Source: Mycobacterium europaeum (GTDB lineage Bacteria > Actinomycetota > Actinomycetes > Mycobacteriales > Mycobacteriaceae). Taken from it: a stretch of 64,000 nt of DNA. A program made the position numbers and the translations under genes. Below, in pieces: positions 1-13,061 of the stretch (the first letter of the stretch is position 1; each line of letters opens with the position of its first letter). Below the pieces are notes generated by a model that searched no databases, was not told the DNA's origin, and saw nothing but the letters and a program-made list of their open reading frames with translations. Location: positions 62,001-126,000 of the forward strand of contig NZ_LQOU01000026.1 of the NCBI RefSeq assembly GCF_002102155.1, written 5' to 3'.

Positions 1-178
1 CCGGCGGGGTGCTGAACGACTCCGCGACTCGAACCGCGGTTGCTCACATCTCAGGTATAACCGCTGGGAACCGGTCGGGAAACCACGAATCTTCGCTGAC
101 GGTGTCGCAGCAGGTCAACGCCGGGCAAATTCAGGCCACCGTCAGGCCGGGGTCACTCGCCGTTTGCCGGATCCGGGG

Positions 179-1210
179 TCACCCGAAGAAGGCGGCGGCG
201 TCGTCGTAGCGGCTTTCGGGTACCAGCTTGAGCTGGCGCACGGCGTCGGCCAACGCCACCCGGCCGATGTCCTGGCCCCGCAACGACACCATCTGACCGT
301 ATTCCCCCGCGTGCGCGGCGTCGGCCGCATTGACGCCGAACCGGGTGGCCAGGACCCGGTCATAGGCCGTCGGGGTCCCGCCGCGCTGGACGTGGCCCAG
401 CACGGTCACCCGGACGTCCTTGTTGATCCGCTTCTCCACCTCGGCGCCCAGTTGGGCCGCGACGCCGGTGAACTTTTCGTGACCGAACTCGTCAATTCCG
501 CCTTCGCGCAAGGAGATCGAACCCGGAACGGGTTTTGCTCCCTCGGCGACCACACAGATGAAATGCGCATCCCCGCGCTGGAAGCGGCGTTTGACCAGCC
601 GGCACACCTCCTCGATGTCGAAGGGCTGTTCCGGGATCAACGTCATGTGCGCGCCGGAAGCCAGGCCGGCGTTCAGCGCGATCCAGCCGGCGTGCCGGCC
701 CATCACCTCCACCAGCATCACCCGCTGGTGGGATTCGGCGGTGCTGTGCAGGCGGTCGATGGCCTCGGTCGCCACCGTCAGCGCGGTGTCGTGACCGAAA
801 GTGACGTCGGTGCAATCGATGTCGTTGTCGATGGTCTTCGGCACCCCGACAACGGGAACGTTCTCCTCCGACAGCCAGTGCGCGGCGGTCAGGGTGCCTT
901 CCCCGCCGATCGGGATGAGCACGTCGATGCCGTTGTCGTCCAGGGTCTGCTTGATCTGGTCCAGGCCGGCCCGCAATTTGTCGGGATGCACGCGCGCGGT
1001 TCCCAGCATCGTGCCGCCCTTGGCCAGCAGCCGGTCATTGCGGTCGTCGTTGTGCAGTTGGATGCGTCGGTTCTCCAGCAACCCGCGCCACCCGTCCTGA
1101 AAGCCGACCACCGACGAGCCGTACCGGGCGTCGCAGGTGCGCACCACCGCCCGGATGACGGCGTTCAACCCCGGGCAGTCCCCGCCTCCGGTCAGAACTC
1201 CGATCCGCAT
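179..1210 (-). CDS. pfkA: ATP-dependent 6-phosphofructokinase
   Basis: Phosphorylates fructose 6-phosphate to fructose 1,6-bisphosphate in cytosolic glycolysis. The 343-residue protein has the usual mycobacterial length. Visible motifs are GGGDCPG at 8-14 (phosphate binding), IGGEGT at 101-106, PKTIDNDI at 124-131 with the catalytic Asp, and MGRHAGW at 170-176. Glycine in GGEGT, where PPi-dependent enzymes carry Asp, favours ATP as donor. The start is an ATG. It lies downstream of gatA in the same direction, with about 45 bases between, as in M. tuberculosis where gatB would follow beyond the left edge. Confidence 0.95.
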   Translation of the reverse strand: MRIGVLTGGGDCPGLNAVIRAVVRTCDARYGSSVVGFQDGWRGLLENRRIQLHNDDRNDRLLAKGGTMLGTARVHPDKLRAGLDQIKQTLDDNGIDVLIPIGGEGTLTAAHWLSEENVPVVGVPKTIDNDIDCTDVTFGHDTALTVATEAIDRLHSTAESHQRVMLVEVMGRHAGWIALNAGLASGAHMTLIPEQPFDIEEVCRLVKRRFQRGDAHFICVVAEGAKPVPGSISLREGGIDEFGHEKFTGVAAQLGAEVEKRINKDVRVTVLGHVQRGGTPTAYDRVLATRFGVNAADAAHAGEYGQMVSLRGQDIGRVALADAVRQLKLVPESRYDDAAAFFG

Positions 1211-1255
1211 GCCCTTATCTTGCCCTGCGGCGAGCCCGCCGCGCCGGGCAGACGG

Positions 1256-2737
1256 CTAGATCGCGCTCGGCAACGGTCCGCGCGCGGCCTCGTAGGCGGC
1301 GCCCACCCGGTACAGGCGGTAATCGGCCAGCGCCGGCGCCATGATCTGCAGGCCGACCGGGAGTCCGTCGTCCGGCGACAGCCCCGACGGCACCGACATG
1401 CCGCAGTGGCCGGCCAGGTTCAGCGGCAGCGTGCACAGGTCGAACAGGTACATCGCCAGCGGATCGTCCACCTTCTCGCCCAATGGGAAGGCGGTGGTCG
1501 GTGTTGCGGGCGACACGACCACGTCGACGGATTCGTAGGCCCTGTCGAGGTCTCGGGCGATCAGTGTGCGCACCTTCTGCGCCTGGTTGTAATACGCGTC
1601 GTAGTAACCGGCCGACAGCGCGTAGGTGCCGATCATGATGCGCCGCTTGACTTCCGGCCCGAAACCGGCCGCGCGCGTCAGCGCCATCACCTCCTCGGCG
1701 CTGTGCGTCCCGTCGTCGCCGACGCGCAGCCCGTAGCGCATCGCGTCGAAGCGGGCCAGGTTGCTCGACACCTCCGACGGCAGGATCAGGTAGTAGGCGG
1801 CCAACGCGTATTCGAAGTTCGGGCAGTCGACTTCGCTCACCTCGGCACCCAGCTCGGTGAGCCGCCCGACGGCCGCCTCGAACGAGGCGAGCACACCCTG
1901 CTGGTAGCCCTCCCCGCGCAACTGCTTGACGACGCCGACGCGCACGCCGGTGAGGTCACCGGCCGCGCCCGCCCTGGCGGCGGCCACGACGTCGGGTATC
2001 GCCGCCTCCACGGAGGTGGAGTCGCGGTGGTCGTGCCCGGCGATCACCTGGTGCAGCAGCGCGGTGTCCAGCACGGTGCGCGCACACGGGCCGCCCTGAT
2101 CCAGCGAGGACGCGCAGGCCACCAGCCCGTAGCGCGACACCGTGCCGTAGGTCGGTTTGACGCCGACGGTCGCGGTCAGCGCCGCGGGTTGCCGGATGGA
2201 GCCGCCGGTGTCGGAGCCGATGGCCAGCGGCGCCTGAAACGCCGCCAGCGCCGCCGCGCTGCCGCCCCCGGAGCCGCCGGGCACCCGGTCGAGGTTCCAC
2301 GGGTTGCGCGTCGGGCCGTAGGCGGAGTTCTCCGTCGACGAACCCATCGCGAACTCGTCCATGTTGGTCTTGCCCAGGATCGGGATGCCCGCGGCGCGCA
2401 ACCGCGTGGTGACGGTGGCGTCGTACGGGGACCGCCAGCCCTCGAGGATCTTGGAACCGCAGGTGGTGGGCATGTCGACGGTGGTGAAGACGTCCTTGAG
2501 CGCCAGCGGAACCCCCGCCAGCGCCGATGGCAGCCGCTCGCCTGCGGCCACCGCCTCATCGACCACCGCCGCCGCCCCCAGCGCCTCGTCGGCGGCGACG
2601 TGCAAGAAGGCGTGGTACCGGTCGTCCGTCGCCGCGATCTGGTCCAGGCACGCCTGGGTGACCTCGACCGATGACAGCTCCCTGGCGGCGATCCGGGCGG
2701 CCAGGGTCGCGGCGTCGGAGCGGATGATCTCGTTCAC
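1256..2737 (-). CDS. gatA: Asp-tRNA(Asn)/Glu-tRNA(Gln) amidotransferase subunit A
   Basis: Amidase subunit of the GatCAB complex. It releases ammonia from glutamine for transamidation of Glu-tRNA(Gln) or Asp-tRNA(Asn). The protein has 493 residues of the amidase-signature family. The catalytic Lys-cisSer-Ser triad is visible as K81 (LALKD), S156 in a GGSGGGS loop and S180 in [10 protein letters not shown]. The start is GTG, overlapping the gatC stop as GTGA, which implies translational coupling. GatB is not in the window and is expected just past the left edge. Confidence 0.96.
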   Translation of the reverse strand: MNEIIRSDAATLAARIAARELSSVEVTQACLDQIAATDDRYHAFLHVAADEALGAAAVVDEAVAAGERLPSALAGVPLALKDVFTTVDMPTTCGSKILEGWRSPYDATVTTRLRAAGIPILGKTNMDEFAMGSSTENSAYGPTRNPWNLDRVPGGSGGGSAAALAAFQAPLAIGSDTGGSIRQPAALTATVGVKPTYGTVSRYGLVACASSLDQGGPCARTVLDTALLHQVIAGHDHRDSTSVEAAIPDVVAAARAGAAGDLTGVRVGVVKQLRGEGYQQGVLASFEAAVGRLTELGAEVSEVDCPNFEYALAAYYLILPSEVSSNLARFDAMRYGLRVGDDGTHSAEEVMALTRAAGFGPEVKRRIMIGTYALSAGYYDAYYNQAQKVRTLIARDLDRAYESVDVVVSPATPTTAFPLGEKVDDPLAMYLFDLCTLPLNLAGHCGMSVPSGLSPDDGLPVGLQIMAPALADYRLYRVGAAYEAARGPLPSAI

Positions 2738-3033
2738 TCGCTGTCCCCCAGGATCTGCGGCACCGCGAAGCGGCCGTCGGCGGCCTCGGGCGCCGCGGCG
2801 AGAGCCTCGGCCTGGGTCAGGCAGGGTGTCGGCTCGTCCGGGCGGGTGACGTTGACGTCCTTGAGGGGGTTGCCGGTCGCTTCGACGCCGGTGACGTCGA
2901 CGGCCTGCACCTGGCTGACGTGGGTCAGGATGGCGTCGAGCTGACCGGCGAAGCTGTCCAGCTCGCTGTCGGTCAGCGCCAGCCGGGACAGCCGGGCCAG
3001 GTGCGCCACCTCGTCGCGGGAGATCTGAGACAC
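2734..3033 (-). CDS. gatC: Asp-tRNA(Asn)/Glu-tRNA(Gln) amidotransferase subunit C
   Basis: Small 99-residue subunit that wraps GatA and GatB. The start is GTG, giving a protein beginning [13 protein letters not shown], the normal GatC N-terminus. The open frame continues much further upstream, but that extension is antisense to the ACT-domain gene and has no GatC similarity. The C-terminus (VPQILGD) is typical. It is first in a gatC-gatA-pfkA unit and overlaps gatA by four bases. Confidence 0.93.
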   Translation of the reverse strand: MSQISRDEVAHLARLSRLALTDSELDSFAGQLDAILTHVSQVQAVDVTGVEATGNPLKDVNVTRPDEPTPCLTQAEALAAAPEAADGRFAVPQILGDSE

Positions 3034-3129
3034 GACAGGAAAGCCTAGCCGCGGGCGTGCGGGCGGGTTCAGGGCCGCCGGATATCCGCGAAAATGCAGT
3101 CCACGCGCCGCTGTGTCACAGTGTTGGCC

Positions 3130-3786
3130 GTGCCGTCCTATCTGTTGCGCATCGAGCTGGTCGACCGCCCGGGCAGCCTGGGCTCGCTGGCGGTGGCGCT
3201 CGGTTCGGTGGGCGCCGACATCTTGTCGCTCGACGTGGTGGAGCGCAGCTCGGGCTACGCGATCGACGACCTGGTGATCGAGTTGCCGCCCGGGGCGATG
3301 CCCGACACGCTGATCACCGCCGCGGAGTCGCTTTCCGGTGTCCGGGTGGACAGCGTGCGTCCGCACACCGGGCTGCTGGAGGCGCATCGCGAGCTGGAGC
3401 TGCTCGACCACGTCGCCGCGGCCCTCGACAAGGCGTCCCGGTTGCAGGTCCTGGCCAATGAGGCGCCTCGGGTGCTGCGCGTGAGCTGGTGCTCGGTGCT
3501 GCGCCGTGCCGGTGACGAGCTGCAACGCCTGGCCGCCAGTCCCGGTGCGCCGGAGACGCGGGCGGCTACAGCGCCGTGGCTGCCGATCGACCGAGCAACG
3601 ACGCTCGACGGCAGCGCCGAGTGGGTGCCGCAGGCGTGGCGCGACATGGACACCACGATGGTCGCGGCGCCGCTGGGCGATACGCACACGGCCGTGGTGC
3701 TGGGCCGTCCCGGACCCGAGTTCCGGCCCTCGGAGGTGGCCCGCCTGGGTTATCTGGCCGGGATCGTGGCCACCATGCTGCGCTAG
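3130..3786 (+). CDS. ACT-domain protein, Rv3013 family
   Basis: A 218-residue protein transcribed away from gatC. The N-terminal 75 or so residues look like an ACT small-molecule-binding domain ([21 protein letters not shown]). The remainder is an alpha/beta region without a motif I can name. It is the positional equivalent of M. tuberculosis Rv3013. I chose the GTG at 3130 because it places the ACT strand at the N-terminus; an in-frame ATG at 3094 would add 12 residues. Neither has a clear ribosome binding site. Its TAG stop shares three bases with the convergent mmpL stop. Function unknown, perhaps amino-acid sensing. Confidence 0.85.
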   Translation: MPSYLLRIELVDRPGSLGSLAVALGSVGADILSLDVVERSSGYAIDDLVIELPPGAMPDTLITAAESLSGVRVDSVRPHTGLLEAHRELELLDHVAAALDKASRLQVLANEAPRVLRVSWCSVLRRAGDELQRLAASPGAPETRAATAPWLPIDRATTLDGSAEWVPQAWRDMDTTMVAAPLGDTHTAVVLGRPGPEFRPSEVARLGYLAGIVATMLR

Positions 3787-6698
3787 CTACTGCCCGCCGG
3801 CGCCTTGGACCCCGCCCCCACCACGGGATCGTCGTCCTCCCACAGCAGCAGCTGCCGAACCGCCGGCCGCGGACCGTACGGCCGCAGCATGGTGCTGGCC
3901 GGGCGCGGGCGCACCCGTTGGGGCCACCAGAACCATCGCCCGAGAAGCGTTGCGACCGAGGGTGTCATGAAGGACCGCACGATCAGCGTGTCGAACAGCA
4001 GCCCGAGACCGATGGTGGTGCCGATCTGGCCGAGCACCTGGAACCCGCTGAAGACGAACGCGCACATGGTGACGGCGAAAACCAGGCCGGCGGAGGTGAC
4101 CACCGATCCGGAGCCGGCCATCGCCCGGATGATCCCAGTCTTCAGGCCGGCGTGGATCTCCTCCTTGAATCGCGAGATCAACAGCAGGTTGTAGTCGGAA
4201 CCGACTGCCAGCAAGAGGATTACGGCCAGCGCGAGCACGACCCAATAGAGCTGAATGCCAAAGATGTACTGCCACACCAGAACCGAGAGCCCGAACGAGG
4301 CGCCCAGGGAAAGGGCGACGGTGCCCACGATGACCAGGGCGGCGATCAGGCTGCGCGTGATGATCATCATGATCAGCAGGATCAGGCTCAGGGCCGCGAA
4401 CGCGACGATCAACAGGTCGTATTTGGCACCGTCCTGAATGTCCTTGTAGGTTGCCGCGGTCCCGCCGACATAGACGCGGGCGTCGGCCATGGGCGTGCCC
4501 TTGAGGGCCTCGTGCGCGGCCTTGGTGATCGGGGCGATGTGCGCGATGTCCTCGGGCGTCGCGGGATCGCCCTCATGGGTGACGATCATGCGGGCGGCCT
4601 CGCCGTCGGGCGAGAGGAACAATTTGAGCCCGCGCTTGAAGTCGGGGTTGTTGAACACCTCGGGCGGCAGGTAGAAGGTGTCGTCGTTCTTGGCGGCGTC
4701 GAAGGCCCGCCCCAGGGCCGTGGCGTTGTCGATCGCGGCGGCGGTCTGCGCGTAGATGCCCGACAGCGTGGCGTAGTTGGCCAACGTCAGGTCGCGATTG
4801 GTCTGCTGGCTGGCGATCTGCGGCGGGATCAGCGCCACCAGTTTCGGCTGCAGCGCGTCGAGCTTGTCCAGGGTCGCCGTGAGGTCCTCGAACTTCTCGG
4901 TGAGCTGGTCGATGCCGTCGAGCGCGTCGAACAGGGATCGGAACGCGAAGCACGCGGGGATGTCGTAGCAATGCCTTTCCCAGTAGAAGTAACTGCGCAC
5001 CGGCCGGAAGAAGTCGTCGAAGTTCGCGATCTTGTCGCGCAGGTCCTGGATCGTGGCGATGGTGTCGTGAAAGTTCTGGGCCTCGCTGTGGGTGGTGTCG
5101 GCGAGCTGCTGCTGCAGGACGTACTGCTGCTTGAGAATGTTGATCGTCTTCGCCAGTTCGTCGGCCTGCTTGCGCAGGTCGTCCGCCCGATCGCGTTGGT
5201 AGGTCAGGTTTTCCTGCTGGGCGGCGCTCTGGTTGCTGACCACGAACGCCAGCGAGCTGTGGTCCAGCGGGGTGCCCAACGGCCTCGTGATGGCCTGCAC
5301 CTGGGCGATGCCGGGCACGTGGAACACCGCCTTGGCCACCCGGTCCAGGATGAGCATGTCGGCCGGGTTGCGCATGTCGTGATCCGTTTCGACCATCAGC
5401 AATTCGGGCTCCAGCCGGGCACGGGAGAAGTGGCGCTCGGCCGCGGTGTACCCCACATTCGCCGGGGCGCTCGCGGGCATGTAGGGCCGGGTGTCGTAAC
5501 TCGTCTTATACCCGGGCAGCGCGAGCAGGCCGACGAGCGCCAGCGCGCACGCGGCGGCGAGAACGGCTCCGGGCCAGCGGACGATCGCGGTGCCGATCCG
5601 CCGCCAGCCGCGAGTTCTCATCGCGCGCTTGGGGTCGAAGATCCCCACCTTGGCGCCCAGGGTGAGGATCGCCGGGCCCAGCGTGAGCGCGGCGAAAAGC
5701 GCGACGAGGATGCCCAGCGCGGCGGGAATGCCCAGGCTCTGAAAATAGGGCAACCGGGTGAAACCCAGGCACGCCACCGCGCCGGCGACGGTGAGCCCCG
5801 AGCCCAAGACGATGTGGGTGGTGCCGTGATACATGGTGTAGAACGCCTTTTCGCGATCTTCACCGGCCGCGCGCGCCTCCTGATAGCGGCCCGCGAAGAA
5901 GATCGCGTAGTCGGTTCCGGCGGCGATCACCAACAGCGTCAACAGGTTCGTCGCATAGGTCGACAGCCCGATCACGCCGGCGTTGCCGAGGAGGGCGACC
6001 AGACCGCGGGCGGCCGACATCTCGATCAGCACGGTGGCAAGGACCAGCAAGGTGGTGAGCACCGAGCGGTAGACGAAGAACAGCATCACGGCGATCACGC
6101 CGACGGTGATCGCGGTGACCTTTGCGGTCCCCTTGCTGCCGACGTCGAATTGGTCGGAGATCAGCGGCGCCGCGCCGGTGACGTACGCTTTGACGCCCGG
6201 CGGGGGCGGTGTGTGCTCGACGATGTCGCGGACCGCACCGACGGATTCGTTGGCCAGCGCGGAGCCCTGATTGCCGGCGAGGAACACCTGAACGTAGGCC
6301 GCCTTGCCGTCGGAACTCTGGGATCCGGCCGCGGTCAGGGTATCGCCCCAGAAGTCCTGGACGTGTTCGACGTGCTTGCGGTCCCGCTCGAGCTTGCGAA
6401 TCATCGCGTCATAGAACGTGTGCGCGTCCGCGCCGAGCGGCTTGTCGCCTTCCAGCACGATCATGGCGGAGCTGTCGGTGTCGAACTCGTGGAACTTCTC
6501 CCCGATCCGCTTGATCGCCTTGAGCGACGGGGCGTCGGGTGAGTTCAGCGCCACGTTGTGGGTCTTGCCGACGTCCTCCAGCTGCGGCACCGCGATGTTC
6601 GTGATCGCGGCCAGGGCCACCCAGAAGAGCAGGATCGGCAAGGCCAGCCGGCGGATGGTGCGCGGCACGAAGCCCCGCGACTGTTGGTCGTTGCTCAT
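3783..6698 (-). CDS. mmpL: MmpL-family RND transporter (MmpL4/5-like)
   Basis: A large inner-membrane RND transporter of 971 residues. TM1 is at about 17-37, followed by a periplasmic loop and a TM2-6 block with the proton-relay pair D263-Y264 (AAGTDYAIF). A second periplasmic domain contains a long Gln/Asp-rich coiled coil (about 500-580), typical of MmpL4/MmpL5. The second TM block carries a matching Asp-Tyr (VGSDYNLL). Relatives export siderophores or lipids and cause drug efflux. ATG start overlapping the mmpS stop (ATGA), so the pair is co-translated. M. tuberculosis has no mmpL here, so the unit is an insertion. The substrate cannot be read from sequence. Confidence 0.93.
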   Translation of the reverse strand: MSNDQQSRGFVPRTIRRLALPILLFWVALAAITNIAVPQLEDVGKTHNVALNSPDAPSLKAIKRIGEKFHEFDTDSSAMIVLEGDKPLGADAHTFYDAMIRKLERDRKHVEHVQDFWGDTLTAAGSQSSDGKAAYVQVFLAGNQGSALANESVGAVRDIVEHTPPPPGVKAYVTGAAPLISDQFDVGSKGTAKVTAITVGVIAVMLFFVYRSVLTTLLVLATVLIEMSAARGLVALLGNAGVIGLSTYATNLLTLLVIAAGTDYAIFFAGRYQEARAAGEDREKAFYTMYHGTTHIVLGSGLTVAGAVACLGFTRLPYFQSLGIPAALGILVALFAALTLGPAILTLGAKVGIFDPKRAMRTRGWRRIGTAIVRWPGAVLAAACALALVGLLALPGYKTSYDTRPYMPASAPANVGYTAAERHFSRARLEPELLMVETDHDMRNPADMLILDRVAKAVFHVPGIAQVQAITRPLGTPLDHSSLAFVVSNQSAAQQENLTYQRDRADDLRKQADELAKTINILKQQYVLQQQLADTTHSEAQNFHDTIATIQDLRDKIANFDDFFRPVRSYFYWERHCYDIPACFAFRSLFDALDGIDQLTEKFEDLTATLDKLDALQPKLVALIPPQIASQQTNRDLTLANYATLSGIYAQTAAAIDNATALGRAFDAAKNDDTFYLPPEVFNNPDFKRGLKLFLSPDGEAARMIVTHEGDPATPEDIAHIAPITKAAHEALKGTPMADARVYVGGTAATYKDIQDGAKYDLLIVAFAALSLILLIMMIITRSLIAALVIVGTVALSLGASFGLSVLVWQYIFGIQLYWVVLALAVILLLAVGSDYNLLLISRFKEEIHAGLKTGIIRAMAGSGSVVTSAGLVFAVTMCAFVFSGFQVLGQIGTTIGLGLLFDTLIVRSFMTPSVATLLGRWFWWPQRVRPRPASTMLRPYGPRPAVRQLLLWEDDDPVVGAGSKAPAGSS

Positions 6699-7141
6699 CC
6701 CGATTTGTCCAGACAGAACGTGTAGGCGTCGACTTTGTTAACGGTGCGTTGGTCTTTCACTTCGCCGTTGACGGTGATGCGGCAGCCGAGGGTGTCCCCG
6801 TTGCCCTGTGCCACGACGTTGCCGAGTACCGCGGGCTCCGTCGTGGTGATGGTGAACGACCACGGCAGCGGGGCGTCCTTGACTTGTTGCGGCTGGGCGT
6901 TGACATCAAGGTAGTTGATGGTCGCGGTGGCGCCTGGCGCACCGAACACCTCCAGCACCACCTGCTTGGGGTTGAAGGGGACGATCTCGTTCGAAAGGCC
7001 GCTGTTGGCCGAGGTGTTGGCGTTCGAGCCGAAGATTCCGTGCAGGCGATAGATGGCGAACCCGGCAAGCGTGACGACCAGCACCGCAACCAGCACCATC
7101 CATCCGCGCTTGACCAGCGATGCCACCGAAATCCGCTTCAC
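6695..7141 (-). CDS. mmpS: MmpS-family membrane protein
   Basis: Accessory protein of the downstream MmpL transporter, 148 residues. It has a short basic N-terminus, one transmembrane segment (about 13-31) and a periplasmic beta-rich domain with two cysteines, one in CRITVNG and one near the C-terminus, that could form a disulfide. This is the usual MmpS layout. The gene overlaps mmpL by four bases. The 171-bp region upstream holds a palindrome likely bound by the neighbouring TetR regulator. Confidence 0.92.
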   Translation of the reverse strand: MKRISVASLVKRGWMVLVAVLVVTLAGFAIYRLHGIFGSNANTSANSGLSNEIVPFNPKQVVLEVFGAPGATATINYLDVNAQPQQVKDAPLPWSFTITTTEPAVLGNVVAQGNGDTLGCRITVNGEVKDQRTVNKVDAYTFCLDKSG

Positions 7142-7227
7142 CCGTTCACCTTTCGATCATCGGGCGACACCCTCACCTGCTCGGCGACGACGGGTGCCGA
7201 CGGGGTCGGGCGTGATCGACAGCTATG

Positions 7228-7252
7228 ACAGTACGGTACGGGACCGTACTGT
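7228..7252. promoter_or_regulatory. Palindromic operator upstream of mmpS (probable TetR site)
   Basis: Perfect 10-bp inverted repeat, ACAGTACGGT and ACCGTACTGT, separated by 5 bases. It lies 87 bases upstream of mmpS and downstream of the tetR stop, so it is placed to control mmpS-mmpL. Size and symmetry suit a TetR dimer. MmpS-MmpL pairs controlled by an adjacent TetR are known in other mycobacteria; that this regulator binds this site is inference. Confidence 0.7.
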
Positions 7253-7312
7253 ACAAGAGACGCGCGCGTACACATTCGACGAAAGACGGCCTGCCCGTGG
7301 GCGGCCGCGCCG

Positions 7313-7906
7313 TTAGCCGATGGTTCTGGTCAGCCCCGGCACGAGGAAACCGTCGACCAGCGCTTGCACGGTGCGACGGGTGGGCGGCCGGTCCGGAATG
7401 ATGGACCGGAAGATGAGGTAGCCGGGCAACAGGTCCCAGAGTTCGTCGGTGATCGCGTCCGGGTGAACCTCGCCGCGGTCCACCGCCTGCTGCAAGACGT
7501 GCTGGATCAACGCCTTGCGCTGGTCGAGGAACTGATGGTGCATGGCCTCGTTGAGCGCGGGATGGCGCGACACCTCGACCATCACCGCGCGGATGGTGCT
7601 CGCATGCCGGCCGCCCTCCTGGCAGATCGTCTCCCCCAGTCGCAGCAGATCGCCGCGCAACGTACCCGTGTTCGGCGGCACCGCGACCTGGCGGACGCCT
7701 TCGATGAACGCGGCCAGCACCAGTTCGGCCTTGGAGGGCCAGCGCCGATAGACCGTGGCCTTGCTGGCGCGAGCGGCAGCGGCGACGGCATCCACGGTCA
7801 GCTGGTCATAGCCGTGTTCCTGCAGCAGGCGCAGGGTCACCGCCAGGATCTCGGCCTCCCGGGGGGACCACGGGGATGCCTGTGCGCGGTCCGCCGTCTG
7901 GGTCAT
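7313..7906 (-). CDS. TetR-family transcriptional regulator
   Basis: A 197-residue regulator. The N-terminal helix-turn-helix is clear (LTVDAVAAAARASKATVYRRWPSK, roughly residues 36-59), with a divergent alpha-helical ligand domain after it. I used the ATG at 7906; a GTG at 7915 would add three residues, and neither has a good ribosome binding site. It lies immediately upstream of mmpS-mmpL on the same strand, with the palindrome at 7228-7252 between them, so it probably represses the transporter. The inducer is unknown. Confidence 0.9.
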   Translation of the reverse strand: MTQTADRAQASPWSPREAEILAVTLRLLQEHGYDQLTVDAVAAAARASKATVYRRWPSKAELVLAAFIEGVRQVAVPPNTGTLRGDLLRLGETICQEGGRHASTIRAVMVEVSRHPALNEAMHHQFLDQRKALIQHVLQQAVDRGEVHPDAITDELWDLLPGYLIFRSIIPDRPPTRRTVQALVDGFLVPGLTRTIG

Positions 7907-7966
7907 AGCGCCCACGATAGAGGCGCGTGGGCGGTGCAGCCCAATTTCGGATGAAGCCGTTGTCGC

Positions 7967-10057
<2,091 letters not shown>

Positions 10058-10220
10058 CTATCCGAGCCCGCCGACACCGTACCCATGCGCGCTGCCGCCG
10101 CCTGTTCGCCGCGCGTCAGGCCGGTTGTTCCGCCGTCCCGGTGTAGCCGCCACAAAGGGGCGGTGAGCTGCGGTTCCAGCCGCATCCAGGGTGCCGTCGT
10201 CATCGACTCTCACCGCATGG

Positions 10221-11246
10221 CTAGATGGCGTCGGGGTCGTCTGCGAAGGCCTCGGCCGCCTTACGGGCCAGCCCGATCGCCAGGCGGGCCCATTCGGGCG
10301 TCGCGCCGGCCAGGCCGCACGCGGGGGTGACGCCGATCCGGTCGCGCAGCGCCGAGCGACCGAACCCAAGGCGATCGGTCACCGCCACCACGGCGGCCGC
10401 CACCTCTTCGGCCGACGGCCGCCGCTCCGGAGCGCTGCTGGGCACCACCCCCAGCACGATCGTGCGGCCCGATTCGAGAAAGCCGGCCATACCGTCGAGA
10501 TCCGCCGCGACCAAGGTGCCCGCGTCCACCGATACCGCATCGATCTTGCTGTCCTGCAACATCTTCCACGGCAGCCCCGAGGCGCAGCTGTGTAGCAGCG
10601 TCGCGCCCCCCGCCGCGGCGACACAGGCGTCGAGCAGACCGACGGCCACCGCTTCGTCGAGCGGCGCCACTGGGCTCAGCGCGGTCACGCCGGTCAACCG
10701 GCCGCCCAACGCCTGCGGCAGCGAGGGCTCATCGAACTGCACCACCACCGGCGTCTCGAGCCGGCGCGCCAGGGTCGCGCGGTGGCCGGCGACGCCTTCG
10801 GCCAGCGACGCGGTCAGATCGCGCACGGCCCCGGGGTCGGTGATCGCCCGATGGCCGTTGGCCAGCTCCAGCTCCGCCGCCAGGGTGATCGGTCCGGGGG
10901 CCTGCACCTTGACCACGCGGTCGCCGCCGCGCAGTCCGGCCACCTCCCAGGCCTCTTCCAACGCGTCCATGTCCTCCTCGAGGAGACTGGCGGCGCGGCG
11001 GGTGACCGCGCCCGGCCGCGTGACCACCCGATAGCCCCGCGGCACGGTGTCGATGGCCACGTCGATCAGCAGCGCGCCGGCCCGCCCCAGCATGTCGGCG
11101 CCCACTCCCCGGGCGGGCAGCTCGACGATGTGCGACAGCCCGTCGGCCAACTCGCCGACGACGACCTCGGCGGCCTCCCGTGGCTTGATGCCGGGCCACG
11201 ACCCGATGCCGCTGGCCTTTGCGAAGGAAGGCGGGAAAACACTCAC
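10221..11246 (-). CDS. MetE/UROD-superfamily TIM-barrel protein, Rv3015c family
   Basis: A 341-residue cytosolic protein similar in outline to the C-terminal half of cobalamin-independent methionine synthase (TIM barrel with VVQFDEPSL and a LLHSCASG segment supplying likely metal ligands). It lacks the N-terminal half of MetE. The start is GTG (MSVFPPSFAKASG), chosen because the reading frame further upstream is antisense to lpqA and has no family similarity. It is the positional homologue of Rv3015c. It may be a corrinoid- or thiol-dependent methyltransferase, but no substrate is known. Confidence 0.85.
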   Translation of the reverse strand: MSVFPPSFAKASGIGSWPGIKPREAAEVVVGELADGLSHIVELPARGVGADMLGRAGALLIDVAIDTVPRGYRVVTRPGAVTRRAASLLEEDMDALEEAWEVAGLRGGDRVVKVQAPGPITLAAELELANGHRAITDPGAVRDLTASLAEGVAGHRATLARRLETPVVVQFDEPSLPQALGGRLTGVTALSPVAPLDEAVAVGLLDACVAAAGGATLLHSCASGLPWKMLQDSKIDAVSVDAGTLVAADLDGMAGFLESGRTIVLGVVPSSAPERRPSAEEVAAAVVAVTDRLGFGRSALRDRIGVTPACGLAGATPEWARLAIGLARKAAEAFADDPDAI

Positions 11247-11343
11247 CCGCCCAACCGTATTCGACGTCAACCACCACGCCGTTGACCAGGGGTGTCTGTC
11301 ACGCCACCGCACGGGTAGGTTCGACCCGAGAAGGATGCGAAAC

Positions 11344-11988
11344 GTGTCGCGGACGGCAAGATGGGGGCGGCCGCTGCTGCTGTGGGCGGTAGTGGTGCTG
11401 GTTGCCGCGTGCACCCGGGTGGTGGACGGCGCGGCGGTGGCCGGATTCGGTTCCGCGCGCAGGTCCGTGCACGGGGTGAACGTCGACACGATCCTGTTGG
11501 ACCAGTCGCGGATGCGCGCGATCACCGGCGCCGGCGAGCACCTGACGATCATCCCGTCCATGGACGGCACCAGCCCGGTGGACATCGACGCCCTCGCCGA
11601 CACCACGCCCCGCGAATGCCGGTTCATCTACGCCGAGACGGCCACGTTCGGTCCCGATGTCGAGGAGTTCCACAAGACGACGTTCCAGGACCCGCCCGAC
11701 GGCGCGCTGATCTCCGAAGGCGCCGCGGCCTACCGGGACGTCGACACCGCGCGGCGCGCATTCGGCGCGTTGGTGACCACGGTCGGGAATTGCGCCGACG
11801 GCTCGGGTGGCCAGCAGTACGTCGGCGACTGGAAGGCCGACGCCGGCTCGCTGCGCCTGCGGCCCGGTGGCTGCGGTCGCGACTACCGGCTGCGGTCGGT
11901 GGCCCTGCTGGAGGTCACCTTCTGCGGTTTTGCGCAATCGGTGTCCGACATCGTGATGACGAACATCGTCGCGAACGTACCGGCCTAA
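11344..11988 (+). CDS. lpqA: Lipoprotein with PknH-like sensor domain
   Basis: A 214-residue secreted lipoprotein. It has a basic N-terminus, a hydrophobic stretch and a lipobox ending VAAC. The mature part resembles the extracellular sensor domain of PknH ([14 protein letters not shown] and paired cysteines). The GTG at 11344 has GAGAAGG nine bases upstream; an ATG at 11335 sits directly on that site and is less likely. Divergent from the Rv3015c homologue. Its TAA stop shares bases with the convergent mnmA stop. In M. tuberculosis the same gene precedes an ESX/PE/PPE block that is absent here. Confidence 0.85.
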   Translation: MSRTARWGRPLLLWAVVVLVAACTRVVDGAAVAGFGSARRSVHGVNVDTILLDQSRMRAITGAGEHLTIIPSMDGTSPVDIDALADTTPRECRFIYAETATFGPDVEEFHKTTFQDPPDGALISEGAAAYRDVDTARRAFGALVTTVGNCADGSGGQQYVGDWKADAGSLRLRPGGCGRDYRLRSVALLEVTFCGFAQSVSDIVMTNIVANVPA

Positions 11989-13061
11989 CGCGCGGTCCCG
12001 GCGATGGTGGCGCTGCCGAGGACCTCGTCACCGTCGGGGTCAGGGCGGTACAACACCAGCGTCTGGCCGGGGGCGACGCCGCGCAGCGGGACGCGCAACC
12101 GCACGACCAGCTCGTCGGCGACCAATTCCGCTACCGCGTCCGCGGTTTCACCGTGCGCCCGGACCTGCACCGCGCACTCGACGGGGCCCGCCGGCGGCCG
12201 TCCCGCGGTGAAGACCGGTTCGCGCCCGCGTAACTGGCGCACGTCGAGGTCGGCCGCCTCCCCCACCCGAACGGTCGCGGTGTCGGCATCGATGGCCGTC
12301 ACGTAGCGCGGGCCGCCGTCGGGCCCCGGGCCGGCGATGCCCAGGCCCTTGCGCTGGCCGACGGTGAAACCGTGCACGCCGTCGTGCTCGGCGAGCACCG
12401 CGCCGTCCGCGCCGACGACGGCGCCGCGGCGGACCGCGATCCGCTCGCCGAGGAAGGCCCGGGTGTTCCCCGACGGGATGAAGCAGATGTCGTGACTGTC
12501 CGGCTTCCCCGCGACCGCGAGGCCGCGGCGGGCGGCCTCGGCGCGAATCTGAGCCTTGGGGGTGTCCCCGATGGGGAAGGTGGCGTGGCGCAACTGCTCG
12601 GCGGTGAGGACGGCGAGCACGTAGGACTGGTCCTTGTCGTGGTCGACCGCGCGGCGCAGCCGCCCACCGGACAGCCTGGCGTAGTGGCCGGTGGCCACCG
12701 TGTCGAAGCCCAGCGCAAGCGCTTTCGCCGACAGGGCGGAGAACTTGATCCGCTGATTGCAGCGCACGCACGGGTTGGGCGTTTCGCCGCGGGCGTAGGA
12801 CGACACGAAGTCGTCGATCACGTCGGCCTGGAACCTCTCGGCGAAATCCCAGACGTAAAAGGGGATTCCGAGGACGTCGGCGACGCGGCTCGCGTCCGAG
12901 GCATCCTCTTTCGAACAGCACCCGCGCGAGCCGGTCCGCAGCGTGCCGGGCGTGGCCGACAACGCCAGGTGCACGCCGACCACGTCGTGGCCGGCGTCGA
13001 CCATGCGGGCGGCGGCGACCGACGAGTCGACGCCACCACTCATCGCGGCGAGGACCTTCAC
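11985..13061 (-). CDS. mnmA: tRNA-specific 2-thiouridylase
   Basis: Installs the 2-thio group of uridine 34 in tRNA(Lys), tRNA(Glu) and tRNA(Gln), using ATP and sulfur relayed from a cysteine desulfurase. The protein has 358 residues. The pyrophosphatase P-loop SGGVDSS is at 8-14. The catalytic cysteines are C101 (in CNQRIKF) and C193 (in DICFIPSG). A C-terminal beta-barrel follows. ATG start. The gene begins directly after the iscS stop, so the sulfur donor and thiolase are co-transcribed, as in Rv3025c-Rv3024c. Confidence 0.96.
   Translation of the reverse strand: MKVLAAMSGGVDSSVAAARMVDAGHDVVGVHLALSATPGTLRTGSRGCCSKEDASDASRVADVLGIPFYVWDFAERFQADVIDDFVSSYARGETPNPCVRCNQRIKFSALSAKALALGFDTVATGHYARLSGGRLRRAVDHDKDQSYVLAVLTAEQLRHATFPIGDTPKAQIRAEAARRGLAVAGKPDSHDICFIPSGNTRAFLGERIAVRRGAVVGADGAVLAEHDGVHGFTVGQRKGLGIAGPGPDGGPRYVTAIDADTATVRVGEAADLDVRQLRGREPVFTAGRPPAGPVECAVQVRAHGETADAVAELVADELVVRLRVPLRGVAPGQTLVLYRPDPDGDEVLGSATIAGTAR

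Noticed and set aside
1..178. Possible gene to the left of pfkA.
   Set aside because: Only a short open frame without ribosome binding site or recognisable motif; the region fits an intergenic gap before gatB.
164..2674. Long open frames antisense to pfkA, gatA, mmpL and other genes, some above 800 codons.
   Set aside because: They are expected on the opposite strand of GC-rich, codon-biased genes, lack family similarity and have low-complexity Arg/Gly/His-rich translations.
6730..6745. GTTAACGG inside mmpS resembling the core of the MarR dyad.
   Set aside because: No second half and inside a coding region; coincidental.
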